The notes under the pieces are model-generated. The model was not told the origin of the DNA and searched no databases. It saw nothing but the letters and a program-made list of their open reading frames with translations. From Mycolicibacterium komossense (GTDB lineage: Bacteria > Actinomycetota > Actinomycetes > Mycobacteriales > Mycobacteriaceae), in assembly GCF_025822605.1 (NCBI RefSeq), contig NZ_JACKTY010000043.1, forward strand, positions 1 to 64,000: 64,000 nucleotides of DNA, read 5' to 3'. Shown here piece by piece: positions 33,948 to 42,637 of this stretch (its first letter is position 1; every line of letters starts with the position of its first letter). The position numbers and the translations under genes are program-made.

Positions 33948-34521
33948 CCGTGCTTGTGCCGGCGGCCCCGAGCACCGCCGCGGCTTGGTCGATCGCCGCG
34001 TTCAGCTCGCTCGATGGGAGTTCGCCGAGTCCGGTGGCTGAACGTAGGTAGGGCTCGAAGAGTCGCCAGCTCAGTTGCAGGGCAACCGAATGCGCAGCTG
34101 CCAGTCGTGCGTCGAGGTCCGTTTCGTGCTGCTCTTTGAGTTCGTCGATCAGGACAGCGATTCCCGGATGTGATGTCTGCAATGTGTCAGTCGGGTAGCC
34201 ATCGAGCGTTGCACGCGCCATGACGCGGGAATGGATGTCGACGGCGGCATCGAACTCTGGGCCAGTGATATGTCTGCCGATCAGATCGGCAACCCTGCGG
34301 CCGAGGTCATCGAGAACAGCGCCGACGAGTTGCTCCTTGGTGCCGAAATGGCGAAACACCAACCCGTAGTTCACTCCCGCCCGTGCGGCCACTTGCCGCA
34401 GCGATGTCTGGCTGGGTCCCTGATCAGCGAAAAGCTCGGCCGCTGCGGTGAGTATCGCGGGAACGACCGAAGGACCGGTCGGCTTCGGCGGGGTCGCCGG
34501 CTTGGCGCGTTTCGTAGCCAT
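33925..34521 (-). CDS. TetR family transcriptional regulator
   Basis: A 198-residue regulator with the helix-turn-helix VVPAILTAAAELFADQG, TSLRQVAARAGVNYGLVFRHFGTKEQLVGAVL. It has a basic, Pro/Lys-rich N-terminus of about 20 residues. The start codon lies inside one of three TAGCCA-type palindromes, so it almost certainly represses its own synthesis and the divergent hydrolase-SDR-epimerase genes. Its 3' end overlaps the SDR remnant on the other strand. The effector is unknown. Confidence 0.9.
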   Translation of the reverse strand: MATKRAKPATPPKPTGPSVVPAILTAAAELFADQGPSQTSLRQVAARAGVNYGLVFRHFGTKEQLVGAVLDDLGRRVADLIGRHITGPEFDAAVDIHSRVMARATLDGYPTDTLQTSHPGIAVLIDELKEQHETDLDARLAAAHSVALQLSWRLFEPYLRSATGLGELPSSELNAAIDQAAAVLGAAGTSTATEVPSG

Positions 34522-34528
34522 GCGGCTA
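34515..34528. promoter_or_regulatory. TAGCCA operator over TetR start
   Basis: TAGCCATGCGGCTA has half-sites TAGCCA/CGGCTA (one mismatch) around the TetR start codon, matching the two better copies at 34610 and 34644. It may block the gene's own translation start region when bound. Confidence 0.6.
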
Positions 34529-34609
34529 CCCTAGCGGCCCGCGCGGATCGGCCGGTAAACGTCAACGCCGGCAATCCAGACGGCCGGGAGGTGCGACGTT
34601 GCCGATTTG

Positions 34610-34657
34610 TAGCCACATGGCTACATTGGCAGAGGTGAGCAGGTAGCCACGTGGCTA
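34610..34657. promoter_or_regulatory. Two TAGCCA palindromes, probable TetR operators
   Basis: TAGCCACATGGCTA (34610-34623) and the perfect palindrome TAGCCACGTGGCTA (34644-34657) lie 34 bp apart, the second 31 bp before the hydrolase start. With the copy at 34515 they form a three-site set for the divergent TetR regulator. Confidence 0.8.
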
Positions 34658-34688
34658 ATCAAGCTCGGTATCGACCTGGGGAGCCGCC

Positions 34689-36089
34689 GTGCCAACGAGT
34701 TTCGCGCAACGCAAGGGCCGCGACGGAGATGCCGGCGTGGGCCGGCTCTCGATCCGCGGACCGGTGACCGGCGGTCGGGGACGGCCGTACTCGTCGTCGA
34801 TCGTGGATCTCGACGAGTACGGCTATTGCGAGGCCGAATACTTCGTCTCCGGTCGCGCGGCCACCTTCGCCCCGGCGCCGGGTACGACGCTTGGGGTCGA
34901 CGGGCATTGGAACGTCGTTGCCACTGATGGGGCCGACTTCACCACCCGCATCCTGGTCCGCCGCCCGAGTGCCGAGCGATTCAACGGAACCGTCGTCGTC
35001 GAGTTCATGCAGGAGTACTTCGGTACCGAGCGGGATACCAACTTCCGGTGGAACGCCGAGACCCTGATGCGCGAAGGCTTCGCCTGGGTGGGTGCGTCCC
35101 TGCACCATGAAAGCGTCGATGCGACCGGTGGCCAAGAGGTCGAGTACCAGGGCATGAAACTTCGGCCGGGACCCGCGATGATCGAATGGGATGCGGATCG
35201 GTATGCACGGCTGCGTTTTCCGAGCTCCGACTTGTGCTATGACGTGCTCTCCCAGATCGGCCGCGCGGTAGGGCCCGAGCGCGACGGCGCGGTCGATCCG
35301 CTGCCCGGGCTCGAGGTGCACCGGGTCGTTGCGGTCGGCAACACCATCGCGGCGGATCGGCTGCAGCACTACATCAACGGAATTCACCACCGGGACAGCG
35401 TCTTCGATGGCTTTCTTCTGCAGGATGTGGCTGAATCCGGTGTCGGGCTCTCCGGTGACGTGCAGTCGCCGGCCGGCCTGTGCTTGCGCACCGATATCAA
35501 CGTGCCGACCATCGTGCTCAACACCATGACCGCCGCCGTCCAAGCAGTCGATCAGCCGGAAGGTCCCTACCTGCGATTCTGGGAGCCGGCGGGCAGCGCA
35601 CACACCACCGGTGCGTATATGGTCCGGGTGGCAGCGGCCACCAAACGCGATCTCGGCGTGGAGTCCCCGATCTGTCCTGCCGACTACACCAACACCTTTC
35701 CGCTGGAGTACATCGCAGGCGCAGCGTTGGTCGCAGTGAATCGCTGGGCAGCAGAGCAACATCCGGCGCCCAGCTTTGCGCGGCTGGTGCGGACTGGGCA
35801 GCCACCAGCTGCGAGTGAGGAGGTCGACGAGCACGGCAATGCTCTCGGTGGTCTGCGCAGCCCGTGGGTTGATGTGCCGATCGCCCGCTACGACTGGCGC
35901 GGTGAGTGCCTGGGTGACGCGGGCCGCACTTACCCATTTACCGCTGATCAGCTCACCGGGCTGTATGGCGAGCCCGCCAACTACCACCGCGCCTTCGAAA
36001 TGCAGGCACGCGGCGCGCAGGAACGCGGCGTACTGCTGGCGCAGGACGTTCAACAAGCGATCAGCATCGCCAGAAAGGTCACCTGGTGA
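34689..36089 (+). CDS. Alpha/beta hydrolase-domain protein (PF20091 type) with altered nucleophile
   Basis: A 466-residue protein that aligns in layout with the large actinobacterial alpha/beta-hydrolase-domain family: TVVVEFMQEYFG, MREGFAWVGASLHHESVD, YDVLSQIGRAV, then HRVVAVGNTIAADRLQHYIN and VFDGFLLQD. In the family the elbow normally reads G-E-S-Q-S; here it is G217-N-T219-I-A, so the serine nucleophile is a threonine. The rest is well kept (VPTIVLNTMTAAV, FWEPAGSAHT with the likely catalytic His). It may be a non-hydrolytic binder or use Thr. It is coupled to the next SDR gene by a four-base overlap and under a three-operator TetR region. Confidence 0.85.
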   Translation: MPTSFAQRKGRDGDAGVGRLSIRGPVTGGRGRPYSSSIVDLDEYGYCEAEYFVSGRAATFAPAPGTTLGVDGHWNVVATDGADFTTRILVRRPSAERFNGTVVVEFMQEYFGTERDTNFRWNAETLMREGFAWVGASLHHESVDATGGQEVEYQGMKLRPGPAMIEWDADRYARLRFPSSDLCYDVLSQIGRAVGPERDGAVDPLPGLEVHRVVAVGNTIAADRLQHYINGIHHRDSVFDGFLLQDVAESGVGLSGDVQSPAGLCLRTDINVPTIVLNTMTAAVQAVDQPEGPYLRFWEPAGSAHTTGAYMVRVAAATKRDLGVESPICPADYTNTFPLEYIAGAALVAVNRWAAEQHPAPSFARLVRTGQPPAASEEVDEHGNALGGLRSPWVDVPIARYDWRGECLGDAGRTYPFTADQLTGLYGEPANYHRAFEMQARGAQERGVLLAQDVQQAISIARKVTW

Positions 36090-36808
36090 CGATCGAGCAA
36101 CTCGACGGTAAGCGGGTTTTCGTAACCGGTGCGGCATCGGGCATCGGCGCCGCGACCGTCGAGCTGTTCCAGACGCTGGGCGCCGCGGTCGTGGGAGTGG
36201 ACATAACTGAGGGCGCTGGCCTGATCCGCTGCGATGTCACCGATCCCGCGTCCGTGCGGGCAGCGATTGACCACACCGTCGGAGCACTCGGCGGGCTCGA
36301 CGTGGTGGTGAACGTCGCCGGTATAGGGGGTATGGCCCCACTGGCGGAGATGACGCTCGACCGGTGGAACGCCATCATGGCCGTCAACGTGACCGGACCG
36401 ATGTTGGTGACACAGGCGGCGCTGCCGCACCTCGTGCAGAGCGCAGGCAACGTGGTCAGCGTCGCGTCGATCTCCGGGCTTCAGGGCCAGCCGTACATGT
36501 CGGCGTACTGCGCATCGAAGGCGGCGTTGCTGCACTTCATGAAGTCGATGGCAGTTGAACTTGCGCCGCAACACATCCGAGTCAATTGCGTCTGTCCCGG
36601 TGGTGTGGGCCCGCTACCGAACCCCGACGCGGCCGCGGCGATGGTGCCACCCGGCGTCGACCCGATGGTGTTCACCCGACTCAACCCGGTGCTGTCCGGA
36701 GTCATCGAGCCGACCGACATCGCCGACGCGCTGGCCTACCTGGCCTCTGACTCCGCCCGATCCATCACCGGTGCGGCGCTGCTGGTCGACCGCGGAACCC
36801 TCTGGTAA
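36086..36808 (+). CDS. SDR family oxidoreductase
   Basis: A 240-residue short-chain dehydrogenase with TGAASGIGAATVELF, NVAGIGG in place of NNAG, the serine in VSVASISGLQG and the active-site YCASKAALLHFMKSMAVEL. The Asp in GVDITEG suggests NAD. The C-terminal part (NPDAAAAMVPPGVDPMVF, ITGAALLVDRGTLW) is typical of actinobacterial catabolic SDRs. The GTG start overlaps the hydrolase stop (GTGA). It is the middle gene of the TetR-controlled hydrolase, SDR, epimerase set. Confidence 0.9.
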   Translation: MTIEQLDGKRVFVTGAASGIGAATVELFQTLGAAVVGVDITEGAGLIRCDVTDPASVRAAIDHTVGALGGLDVVVNVAGIGGMAPLAEMTLDRWNAIMAVNVTGPMLVTQAALPHLVQSAGNVVSVASISGLQGQPYMSAYCASKAALLHFMKSMAVELAPQHIRVNCVCPGGVGPLPNPDAAAAMVPPGVDPMVFTRLNPVLSGVIEPTDIADALAYLASDSARSITGAALLVDRGTLW

Positions 36809-36887
36809 GTGGTCGACAAAAACTCCGAATCGACGACGGCGACCGCTCGCCACAAGCTCGAACCTATCTATCTGATTGGAGGATGAC

Positions 36888-38336
36888 ATGTCCGGACAAC
36901 GCAAGCGGGTGTTTCTGACTGGTGCGACAGGCAATTGGGGGCGTTTCGCTCTTGCTGAGTTCGCCAAACGGGCCGACCGATTCGACGTGATCGCTCTGGT
37001 GCTCCCCACACCGGCGGACCGCGAGGTGATCGGCCGCTATGAGGACATGAAGAACCTGGATGTGCGATTCGGAGATCTCACCGACTACGCAGCAGTCCGG
37101 GCCTGCGTGGCCGGCGCGGATTTCGTCGTGCATCTGGGCGGTGTCGTGTCACCCCTCGGAGACGACAATCCGCAGTTGGCGCTTCGGGTGAACGTCGGAA
37201 GCATGCGCAACATCGTGGCCGCGGTGCAGGCACAGCCCAACCCGGAGCAAATCGGCGTCATCGGGGTGGGAACCATCGCCGAGACGGGGGACCGCAACCC
37301 GCCGCACCATTGGGGTCGCATCGGGGATCCACTGCGGCCGGCGCGTTTCGACGGATACGGCCAGAGCAAGATCATCGCGGAGAAGGAACTTGTCGACTCG
37401 GGCCTGCCGAAATGGGTCTGGTTGCGCCAGACGGGCATCTTTCATCCAGGGATGCTGGAGATTAGGGATCCGATCATGACGCATTCGCCGTTCGGCGGAG
37501 TGATGGAGTGGGTGTCAGCCGAGGACTCGGCCCGGCTGGTGGCCAACCTGTGTGAGGACGATGTCCCCGAGCAGCTGTGGGGCGATATCTACAATATCGG
37601 CGGCGGGGACGGCTGGCGACTGACCAACTGGGAGTTGCAGACGCGTATGACCGCGGCCTTCGGTTTGCGTGATGTGCGCAAATGGTATGACCGGAACTGG
37701 TTTGCCACCAAGAATTTTCACGGTCAGTGGTACACCGACTCCGATGACTTGGAGAAGCTTGTCCCGTTCCGCACCGATACCTTCGAGGCGACCCTGCAAC
37801 GTGCAGTCGCCGCCAAACCCACGATGAAGATCGCGGGCCGGATCCCCCCGTGGTTGGTCAAGAACCTGATCCTCAAGCCGCTGACGCTCAAACCGCGCGG
37901 CACCATCGCGTTCATCCGGGACGGCGACGATGAGAAGATCGCCGCATACTTCGGTTCCCGTCAGGAGTGGGAGGAGATCGGCGATTGGAGCACCTTCTGG
38001 CCGCCTCGGCCCGACCGCTCACCCACGCGCGTCGACCACGGCTATGACGAGACCAAAGCGCCTGGTGGATGGAGGAAGGCCGACTACGCCGGGGTGGCTG
38101 ATTTCCGCGGCGGTGAGTTGCTCTCGACCGACGTCGTCGACGGTGACATCGCCACTGTGCTGTCCTGGAAATGCGCAGACGGTCACGAATTCACCGGTAG
38201 CCCAAGGCTTATCCTGCGGGGCGGGCACTGGTGCCCGGTTTGCGTCGCTGACACCGCCGGCTACCGCCGGCAAGCTGAGCGGAATCAGTTTCTGGCCCAG
38301 ATCGAGCTGGATACGGCTGCTGACGCCAGGCAGTAG
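36888..38336 (+). CDS. NAD-dependent epimerase-like protein with C-terminal zinc ribbon
   Basis: A 482-residue protein. The first 310 residues are an extended SDR: VFLTGATGNWGRFAL, VRFGDLTDY, a conserved HLGG and the active-site motif YGQSK (FDGYGQSKIIAEKEL). The C-terminal region of about 170 residues ends in a zinc-ribbon-like module: WKCADGHEF, about 14 residues later HWCPVC. This combination of an oxidoreductase with a small metal ribbon is unusual. The ribbon may hold protein partners or an acyl/nucleic-acid ligand. ATG 36888 follows GGAGGATG. It ends the three-gene plus-strand set; the CoA transferase gene converges from the other side. Confidence 0.88.
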   Translation: MSGQRKRVFLTGATGNWGRFALAEFAKRADRFDVIALVLPTPADREVIGRYEDMKNLDVRFGDLTDYAAVRACVAGADFVVHLGGVVSPLGDDNPQLALRVNVGSMRNIVAAVQAQPNPEQIGVIGVGTIAETGDRNPPHHWGRIGDPLRPARFDGYGQSKIIAEKELVDSGLPKWVWLRQTGIFHPGMLEIRDPIMTHSPFGGVMEWVSAEDSARLVANLCEDDVPEQLWGDIYNIGGGDGWRLTNWELQTRMTAAFGLRDVRKWYDRNWFATKNFHGQWYTDSDDLEKLVPFRTDTFEATLQRAVAAKPTMKIAGRIPPWLVKNLILKPLTLKPRGTIAFIRDGDDEKIAAYFGSRQEWEEIGDWSTFWPPRPDRSPTRVDHGYDETKAPGGWRKADYAGVADFRGGELLSTDVVDGDIATVLSWKCADGHEFTGSPRLILRGGHWCPVCVADTAGYRRQAERNQFLAQIELDTAADARQ

Positions 38337-38383
38337 GGCACGCGCCGGACCCTGGGGGAGTCGGCGATGAGTCAGTGCCAGAC

Positions 38384-39586
38384 TTATGGAAGGCCCACCT
38401 GCGGCCCACCATCGACACGGCCATCGACAGCGTCGAATTGCGGCTCGCTCAGGGCGCCAACTTCGGCGAGAACGTCGGCCGTGTGGGCGCCCAGCTCTGG
38501 AGCGGGTCCGGCCACTCGGCCCGGGGTTCGCGAAAACCAGGTCGGCACCCCGGGAAAGCGCACCGGTCCGTGCTCGGTATCCACCGTCTCGAAGAGGCCG
38601 ATGGCGTTGAGGTGCGGGTCGTCGAACAGGTCGTCGGGCGTCTGGATCGGTGCCACGGGAATTTCCAGCTCGCCGAACAGCGCCAGCCATTCGGCGGTGG
38701 TGCGTTCCAGCAGCGTCTGGGCAATCAGGCCGTACACGACGTCGATCTGGGCGGACCGTTGTTCGAGCGTCGCGTACTCTTCGCTGTTCCAGGCGGGTTG
38801 GACGGCGCCGATGAACGCCTTCCAGTGTTTGTCGTTGTAGATCAGCACCGCGACGTGGCCGTCCTTGGTCGGATACGGCTTGCGGTTCGGTGCCACCGTC
38901 CGTGGGTAGACGGCGGGTCCGGGCGGTGGCGAGAACATCCTGCCGTTGGCGTGCTCGACGAGCATGAACGACGCCATCGTCTCGAACATGCTGACCTCCA
39001 CCTCCTGGCCCTCGCCGGTCCGCTCGCGGTGGAACAGCGCCATCATCGTGGCGTAGAGCGCTGTGAGGCCTGCGACCTTGTCCGCCACGATCGTTCCGAC
39101 GTAGGTCGTCTCCCCGGTGAGAAGCTTTTGCACGGCCGCGAGTCCAGATTCAGCTTGAATGGTGTCGTCGTAGGCGGGACGGTCAGCTTCTGGTCCGCGC
39201 CGGCTGTAGCCATAGCAATTGGTGTAGATGATGGCCGGATTGATGGCCGCCACATCGTCGTAGGTGAAGCCCAATTTGGCGATCGCCCTGGAGCGCATCG
39301 AATGAATGAAGACATCCGCCTTGGCGATCAGCCCCCGAAGCGTGGCCTTTCCCTCGTCTGTGGTGAGATCGATTACCGCGCTGCGCTTTCCGCGGTTCAC
39401 GTTGACAAAAACACCGCTCATGCCGGGAGCTGGTCCGACCGAAACGTAGCGGGCATTGTCTCCGGCAGGCGGTTCGACCTTGACGACGTCGGCGCCCATG
39501 TCGGCCATGATTTGGGTGCAGTACGGCCCCATCACCACTGCCGTTAGGTCGACGACGCGCACCCCTTCCAACGGGCCGCTAGACAC
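38384..39586 (-). CDS. Family III CoA-transferase (CaiB/BaiF type)
   Basis: A 400-residue class III CoA transferase. It starts with LEGVRVVDLTAVVMGPYCTQIMADMGADVVKVEPP, has VNRGKRSAVIDL and carries the catalytic aspartate in IVADKVAGLTALYA (Asp169), followed by HRERTGEGQEVEVSMFE. It swaps CoA between carboxylic acids or racemises acyl-CoAs. It is monocistronic as far as visible, transcribed toward the epimerase gene, so I cannot tie it to a pathway; neighbours suggest a CoA ester of a catabolic acid. Confidence 0.92.
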   Translation of the reverse strand: MSSGPLEGVRVVDLTAVVMGPYCTQIMADMGADVVKVEPPAGDNARYVSVGPAPGMSGVFVNVNRGKRSAVIDLTTDEGKATLRGLIAKADVFIHSMRSRAIAKLGFTYDDVAAINPAIIYTNCYGYSRRGPEADRPAYDDTIQAESGLAAVQKLLTGETTYVGTIVADKVAGLTALYATMMALFHRERTGEGQEVEVSMFETMASFMLVEHANGRMFSPPPGPAVYPRTVAPNRKPYPTKDGHVAVLIYNDKHWKAFIGAVQPAWNSEEYATLEQRSAQIDVVYGLIAQTLLERTTAEWLALFGELEIPVAPIQTPDDLFDDPHLNAIGLFETVDTEHGPVRFPGVPTWFSRTPGRVAGPAPELGAHTADVLAEVGALSEPQFDAVDGRVDGGPQVGLP

Positions 39587-39777
39587 GATTCACCGCCTGA
39601 GGAGACATCTCGAAACTGTAACCGTCGTGGTAGGGGTGCAGGTCGGAGGGACCGGAGTCGAGGAGTCCCGGATGCCTCGCTCTGCGCTTGGTAGCCGGCG
39701 TCGTCGGGGCAGTTCAGGGCGACGTGATTGCCGGCGCAGCGGTACTCGGACGAAATGTCCTGGACGACGGAGCTCGT

Positions 39778-42021
39778 TCAGGAGTCCGTCTCGGTACTGA
39801 GCGCCATCAGCTGCTCGAGGGTCTCGACCGGGATCGCGCCCTGGGTGAAGGTGATGAACTGTCGCATCGGCATCGACTCCACCATCTTCATCAGATCCGG
39901 ATTATCTTGAGCCTGAAGGACTTGTGCGTCGGTCATGGCGGCGGACATTCCCTGCGTGAGCAGCGGCCCGACGACGGGGTGACCGAACCAGTCGCCGACG
40001 GTCGAGTTCAGTGTCAGCCGGTGCGGGATCGCGTCACCAGTCAGGGTGATTGGCTCGTCGAGCAGCACTTCGGAAGCGTTCGCGCCGACCTGGATCGAGT
40101 AGGTGCCGCCCGGCACTACCCAGCCGCCGAAGTCGTTGTCCCAGTGAGCAAAAGAGCGGCGGTTCAACGTGAAGTGCACAGTCGTGCTCTGGCCTGGCCG
40201 CAGCTCGACCTTGGTGAAGGCACGCAGCTCTCGGACCGGTCGTCGGACAGTCGTAGCCGCGCTGGCGACATACAGTTGCACGACGTGCTTGCCGGTTCGG
40301 TTACCGGTGTTGGTCACGGTGACCTCGACGTCGGCCGTCGTATCGCCGGTGGCTCGTGGCACCAGCGCGTCGGTGGAGAAGGTCGTGTAGCTCAGGCCGT
40401 GCCCGAAGGGGTAGCGCACCGGAGTGTTCGCCGATGTGTAGTAGCGGTAGCCGACGAACACGCCTTCGCCGTAGCGGACGTGGCCCTGCTCGCCGGGGAA
40501 GTTGAGCCAGCTCGGATTGTCCTGCAGTCGAAGGGGAATCGTCTCGGCCAGGTGGCCCGACGGATTGACGTGGCCGAACAGCACGTCGGCGAGCGCCGAT
40601 CCACCGGCCTGTCCGAGTAGCCAGCCTTCGACGATCGCATCCACGCCGTCGTGCCAACCCTCGAGTGACACCACGCCGCCGTTGGAGAGCACGACGACGG
40701 TCCGCGCCGCGGTGGCCGCGACGGCGCGGATGAGTTGGATCTGGTCATCCGGCAGAGCCAGGGTGTCGCGGTCGAAGCCCTCGGATTCCTGTCGGTCGCC
40801 GAGACCGGCGAAGACCACCGCGATGTCGGCGCGGCCGCTCGCCTGCACGGCCTCGTCCCGCAGGCGTTCGCCGCGATCGGAGACCGCGATGGTGAAACCC
40901 TCGCAGTACTCCACCGTCACCCCGAGCGCCTGGGCCTGGTCTCTGATGGCATCGAGTGCGGCGTCGACGCGGGTCGGGTTGAGGTGCGAGCTACCGCCGC
41001 CCTGGAAGCGGGGTTGCGCAGCGAAGGCGCCGATGACGGCGACCGAGGTGTTTTCCCGCAGGGGCAGTACCTCGTCGTCGTTCTTGAGGAGGACGATCGA
41101 GTCGGCAGCGACCTCGCGCGCCAGTGCGTGGTGGTCGTCGGTATCGAATTCGCCTGTCGCGTCGTGCGGAAGCCTCGTGAGCGCCAGCACGCGCTCGACT
41201 GCCTGCTCGACGAGCTGCTCGTCGAGCTTTCCTGCACGTACGGCGTCGACGATCTGGCGGTCGGTGGCGCCACCGCTGCCGGGCATCTCCAGGTCCATTC
41301 CGGCCGCCACCCCGGCCACCCGATCGCTCACCGCTCCCCAGTCCGAGACGACGGCGCCCTCGAAGCCCCAATCCGTGCGCAGGACGTCGGTGAGAAGCCA
41401 CCGGTTGTGGGAGGCGTAAACGTCGTTGATCTTGTTGTACGAGCACATCACCGTGGCCGGCCTCGCCTCGGTGACCACGCGTTCGAAGGCCGGTAGATAG
41501 ATCTCGCGCAGGGTGCGCTCATCGATGTCGGCGCTGATGCGCATACGTTCGGTCTCTTGGTTGTTGGCGGCGAAGTGCTTGATCGATGCGCCGACACCGG
41601 TGCCTTGCAGGCCGGTCACGTGCGCGGCCCCCAGCACTCCGGAGAGGTAAGGGTCCTCGGAGTAGTACTCGAAGTTGCGACCGCACAACGGGCTGCGTTT
41701 AATGTTCACGCCGGGGCCCAGGATCACCGAGACGCCGAACGCGCGAGCCTCTCGGCCGACGGCGGCGCCGACGCGGGCCGCAAGGTCGCGGTCCCAGCTG
41801 CTGCCGACGGCCACAGCGGGGGGGAAGCAGGTGGACGGCAGGCTCGTATTGATGCCGAGGTGGTCGTCGTCCTCGGCCTGGCGGCGCACACCGTGCGGTC
41901 CGTCGGTGAGCACGATCGCCGGGATGCCGGCCTCGTCGATGCTCTTGGTGCTCCAGAAGTCCTTGCCGGAAAGCAAGGATGCCTTCTGCTCGAGGGTGAG
42001 CTGGGAGATATCGATGGTCAT
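39778..42021 (-). CDS. Glycoside hydrolase family 3 (beta-glucosidase-like)
   Basis: A 747-residue retaining glycosidase. The (alpha/beta)8 domain has LTDGPHGVR, LGPGVNIKRSPLCGRNFEYY, SIKHFAANNQE and the nucleophile Asp227 in AVVSDWGAV. The second alpha/beta sandwich domain follows (VAVIGAFAAQPRFQGGGSS, the acid/base region), and the C-terminus has a fibronectin type III-like domain (VEVTVTNTGNRTGKHVVQLYV). No signal peptide is visible, so it is probably cytoplasmic and works on imported glycosides. It lies next to the remnant of a GH78 rhamnosidase: a former rhamnoside/glucoside (flavonoid glycoside-like) locus is possible. The 39587-39777 gap holds nothing I recognise. Confidence 0.93.
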   Translation of the reverse strand: MTIDISQLTLEQKASLLSGKDFWSTKSIDEAGIPAIVLTDGPHGVRRQAEDDDHLGINTSLPSTCFPPAVAVGSSWDRDLAARVGAAVGREARAFGVSVILGPGVNIKRSPLCGRNFEYYSEDPYLSGVLGAAHVTGLQGTGVGASIKHFAANNQETERMRISADIDERTLREIYLPAFERVVTEARPATVMCSYNKINDVYASHNRWLLTDVLRTDWGFEGAVVSDWGAVSDRVAGVAAGMDLEMPGSGGATDRQIVDAVRAGKLDEQLVEQAVERVLALTRLPHDATGEFDTDDHHALAREVAADSIVLLKNDDEVLPLRENTSVAVIGAFAAQPRFQGGGSSHLNPTRVDAALDAIRDQAQALGVTVEYCEGFTIAVSDRGERLRDEAVQASGRADIAVVFAGLGDRQESEGFDRDTLALPDDQIQLIRAVAATAARTVVVLSNGGVVSLEGWHDGVDAIVEGWLLGQAGGSALADVLFGHVNPSGHLAETIPLRLQDNPSWLNFPGEQGHVRYGEGVFVGYRYYTSANTPVRYPFGHGLSYTTFSTDALVPRATGDTTADVEVTVTNTGNRTGKHVVQLYVASAATTVRRPVRELRAFTKVELRPGQSTTVHFTLNRRSFAHWDNDFGGWVVPGGTYSIQVGANASEVLLDEPITLTGDAIPHRLTLNSTVGDWFGHPVVGPLLTQGMSAAMTDAQVLQAQDNPDLMKMVESMPMRQFITFTQGAIPVETLEQLMALSTETDS

Positions 42022-42246
42022 GGGTGTGATCCTTCCGCGGACGCGGCCAGGGCCGCATGGAGATCGTCGGAGAGCTGCTATGTCGCGCCGGGGATGTATT
42101 CGAGGACGGTGGACAGTGACATTGCCGCGGCTTCCGGCGCCGTTGCGTCGATGGGGATTCCGGGCAGGTGTGTGGCGAAGTCAAATTCCGGACGGGCCCC
42201 GTACTGCTGAGCCAGCTGATAGGAGCAGCTGTGCTCGCCGGCAGTG

Positions 42247-42635
42247 ACGCTCCATGAGCAAAAGGTAGGCCTCGTCGAGGTGGCCGGTGCTAGGGAGCGC
42301 ATCCGCGACGAACGGGGTGCCGGCGAAGCCGGTGGAGATGCGGTACCCGGACCGGGCAACGATCTGCGATAGTCGTCGGCCCGCGGTACGACGCTGGTCG
42401 GGATCGAGGAGGTCGAAGGCAATCGCCAGCGCGTACGCCTTGCCGCCTCGCCGGCCAATCGTCCAGCGGGAGTGACGTACTCGTTGCGGAGCGCTCGCCT
42501 AACCAGAGCCGCCAGATCCGTGAACTCGGCGGCGTCCTCGGAATGCACCAGAACACGTGCCGCACTGACCATCTGCGTGGTCGTACGGCACAAGAACGCA
42601 GCGGCGACCAGGTAGCGCATGGTCATCAGGTAGCG
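42247..42635 (-). pseudogene. GH78 alpha-L-rhamnosidase remnant
   Basis: The minus strand from 42635 to about 42441 encodes VAAAFLCRTTTQMVSAARVL, DAAEFTDLAALVRRAL and RNEYVTPAGRLAGEA, the (alpha/alpha)6-barrel helices of GH78 rhamnosidases. After a one-base frame change near 42440 the match goes on: KAYALAIAFDLLDPDQRRTA, RRLSQIVARSGYRISTGFAG and TPFVADALPSTGHLDEAYLL. It breaks off after LMER. Both the N-terminal 500 or so residues and the C-terminal domain are lost. The remaining minus-strand reading frame to 42078 is not assigned. The fragment fills the gap between the GH3 gene and the methyltransferase gene. Confidence 0.75.
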
Positions 42636-42637
42636 AG

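Noticed and set aside
34659..36137. A 492-codon minus-strand frame opposite the alpha/beta hydrolase gene
   Set aside because: The plus strand carries a recognisable protein with start, ribosome binding context and operators; the minus frame is an antisense shadow.
39587..39777. Possible gene remnant between the CoA transferase and GH3 genes
   Set aside because: Some frames look protein-like, but I cannot match any to a family.
42078..42246. C-terminal part of the minus-strand frame after the GH78 fragment
   Set aside because: It does not continue the rhamnosidase match and resembles nothing that I can name.
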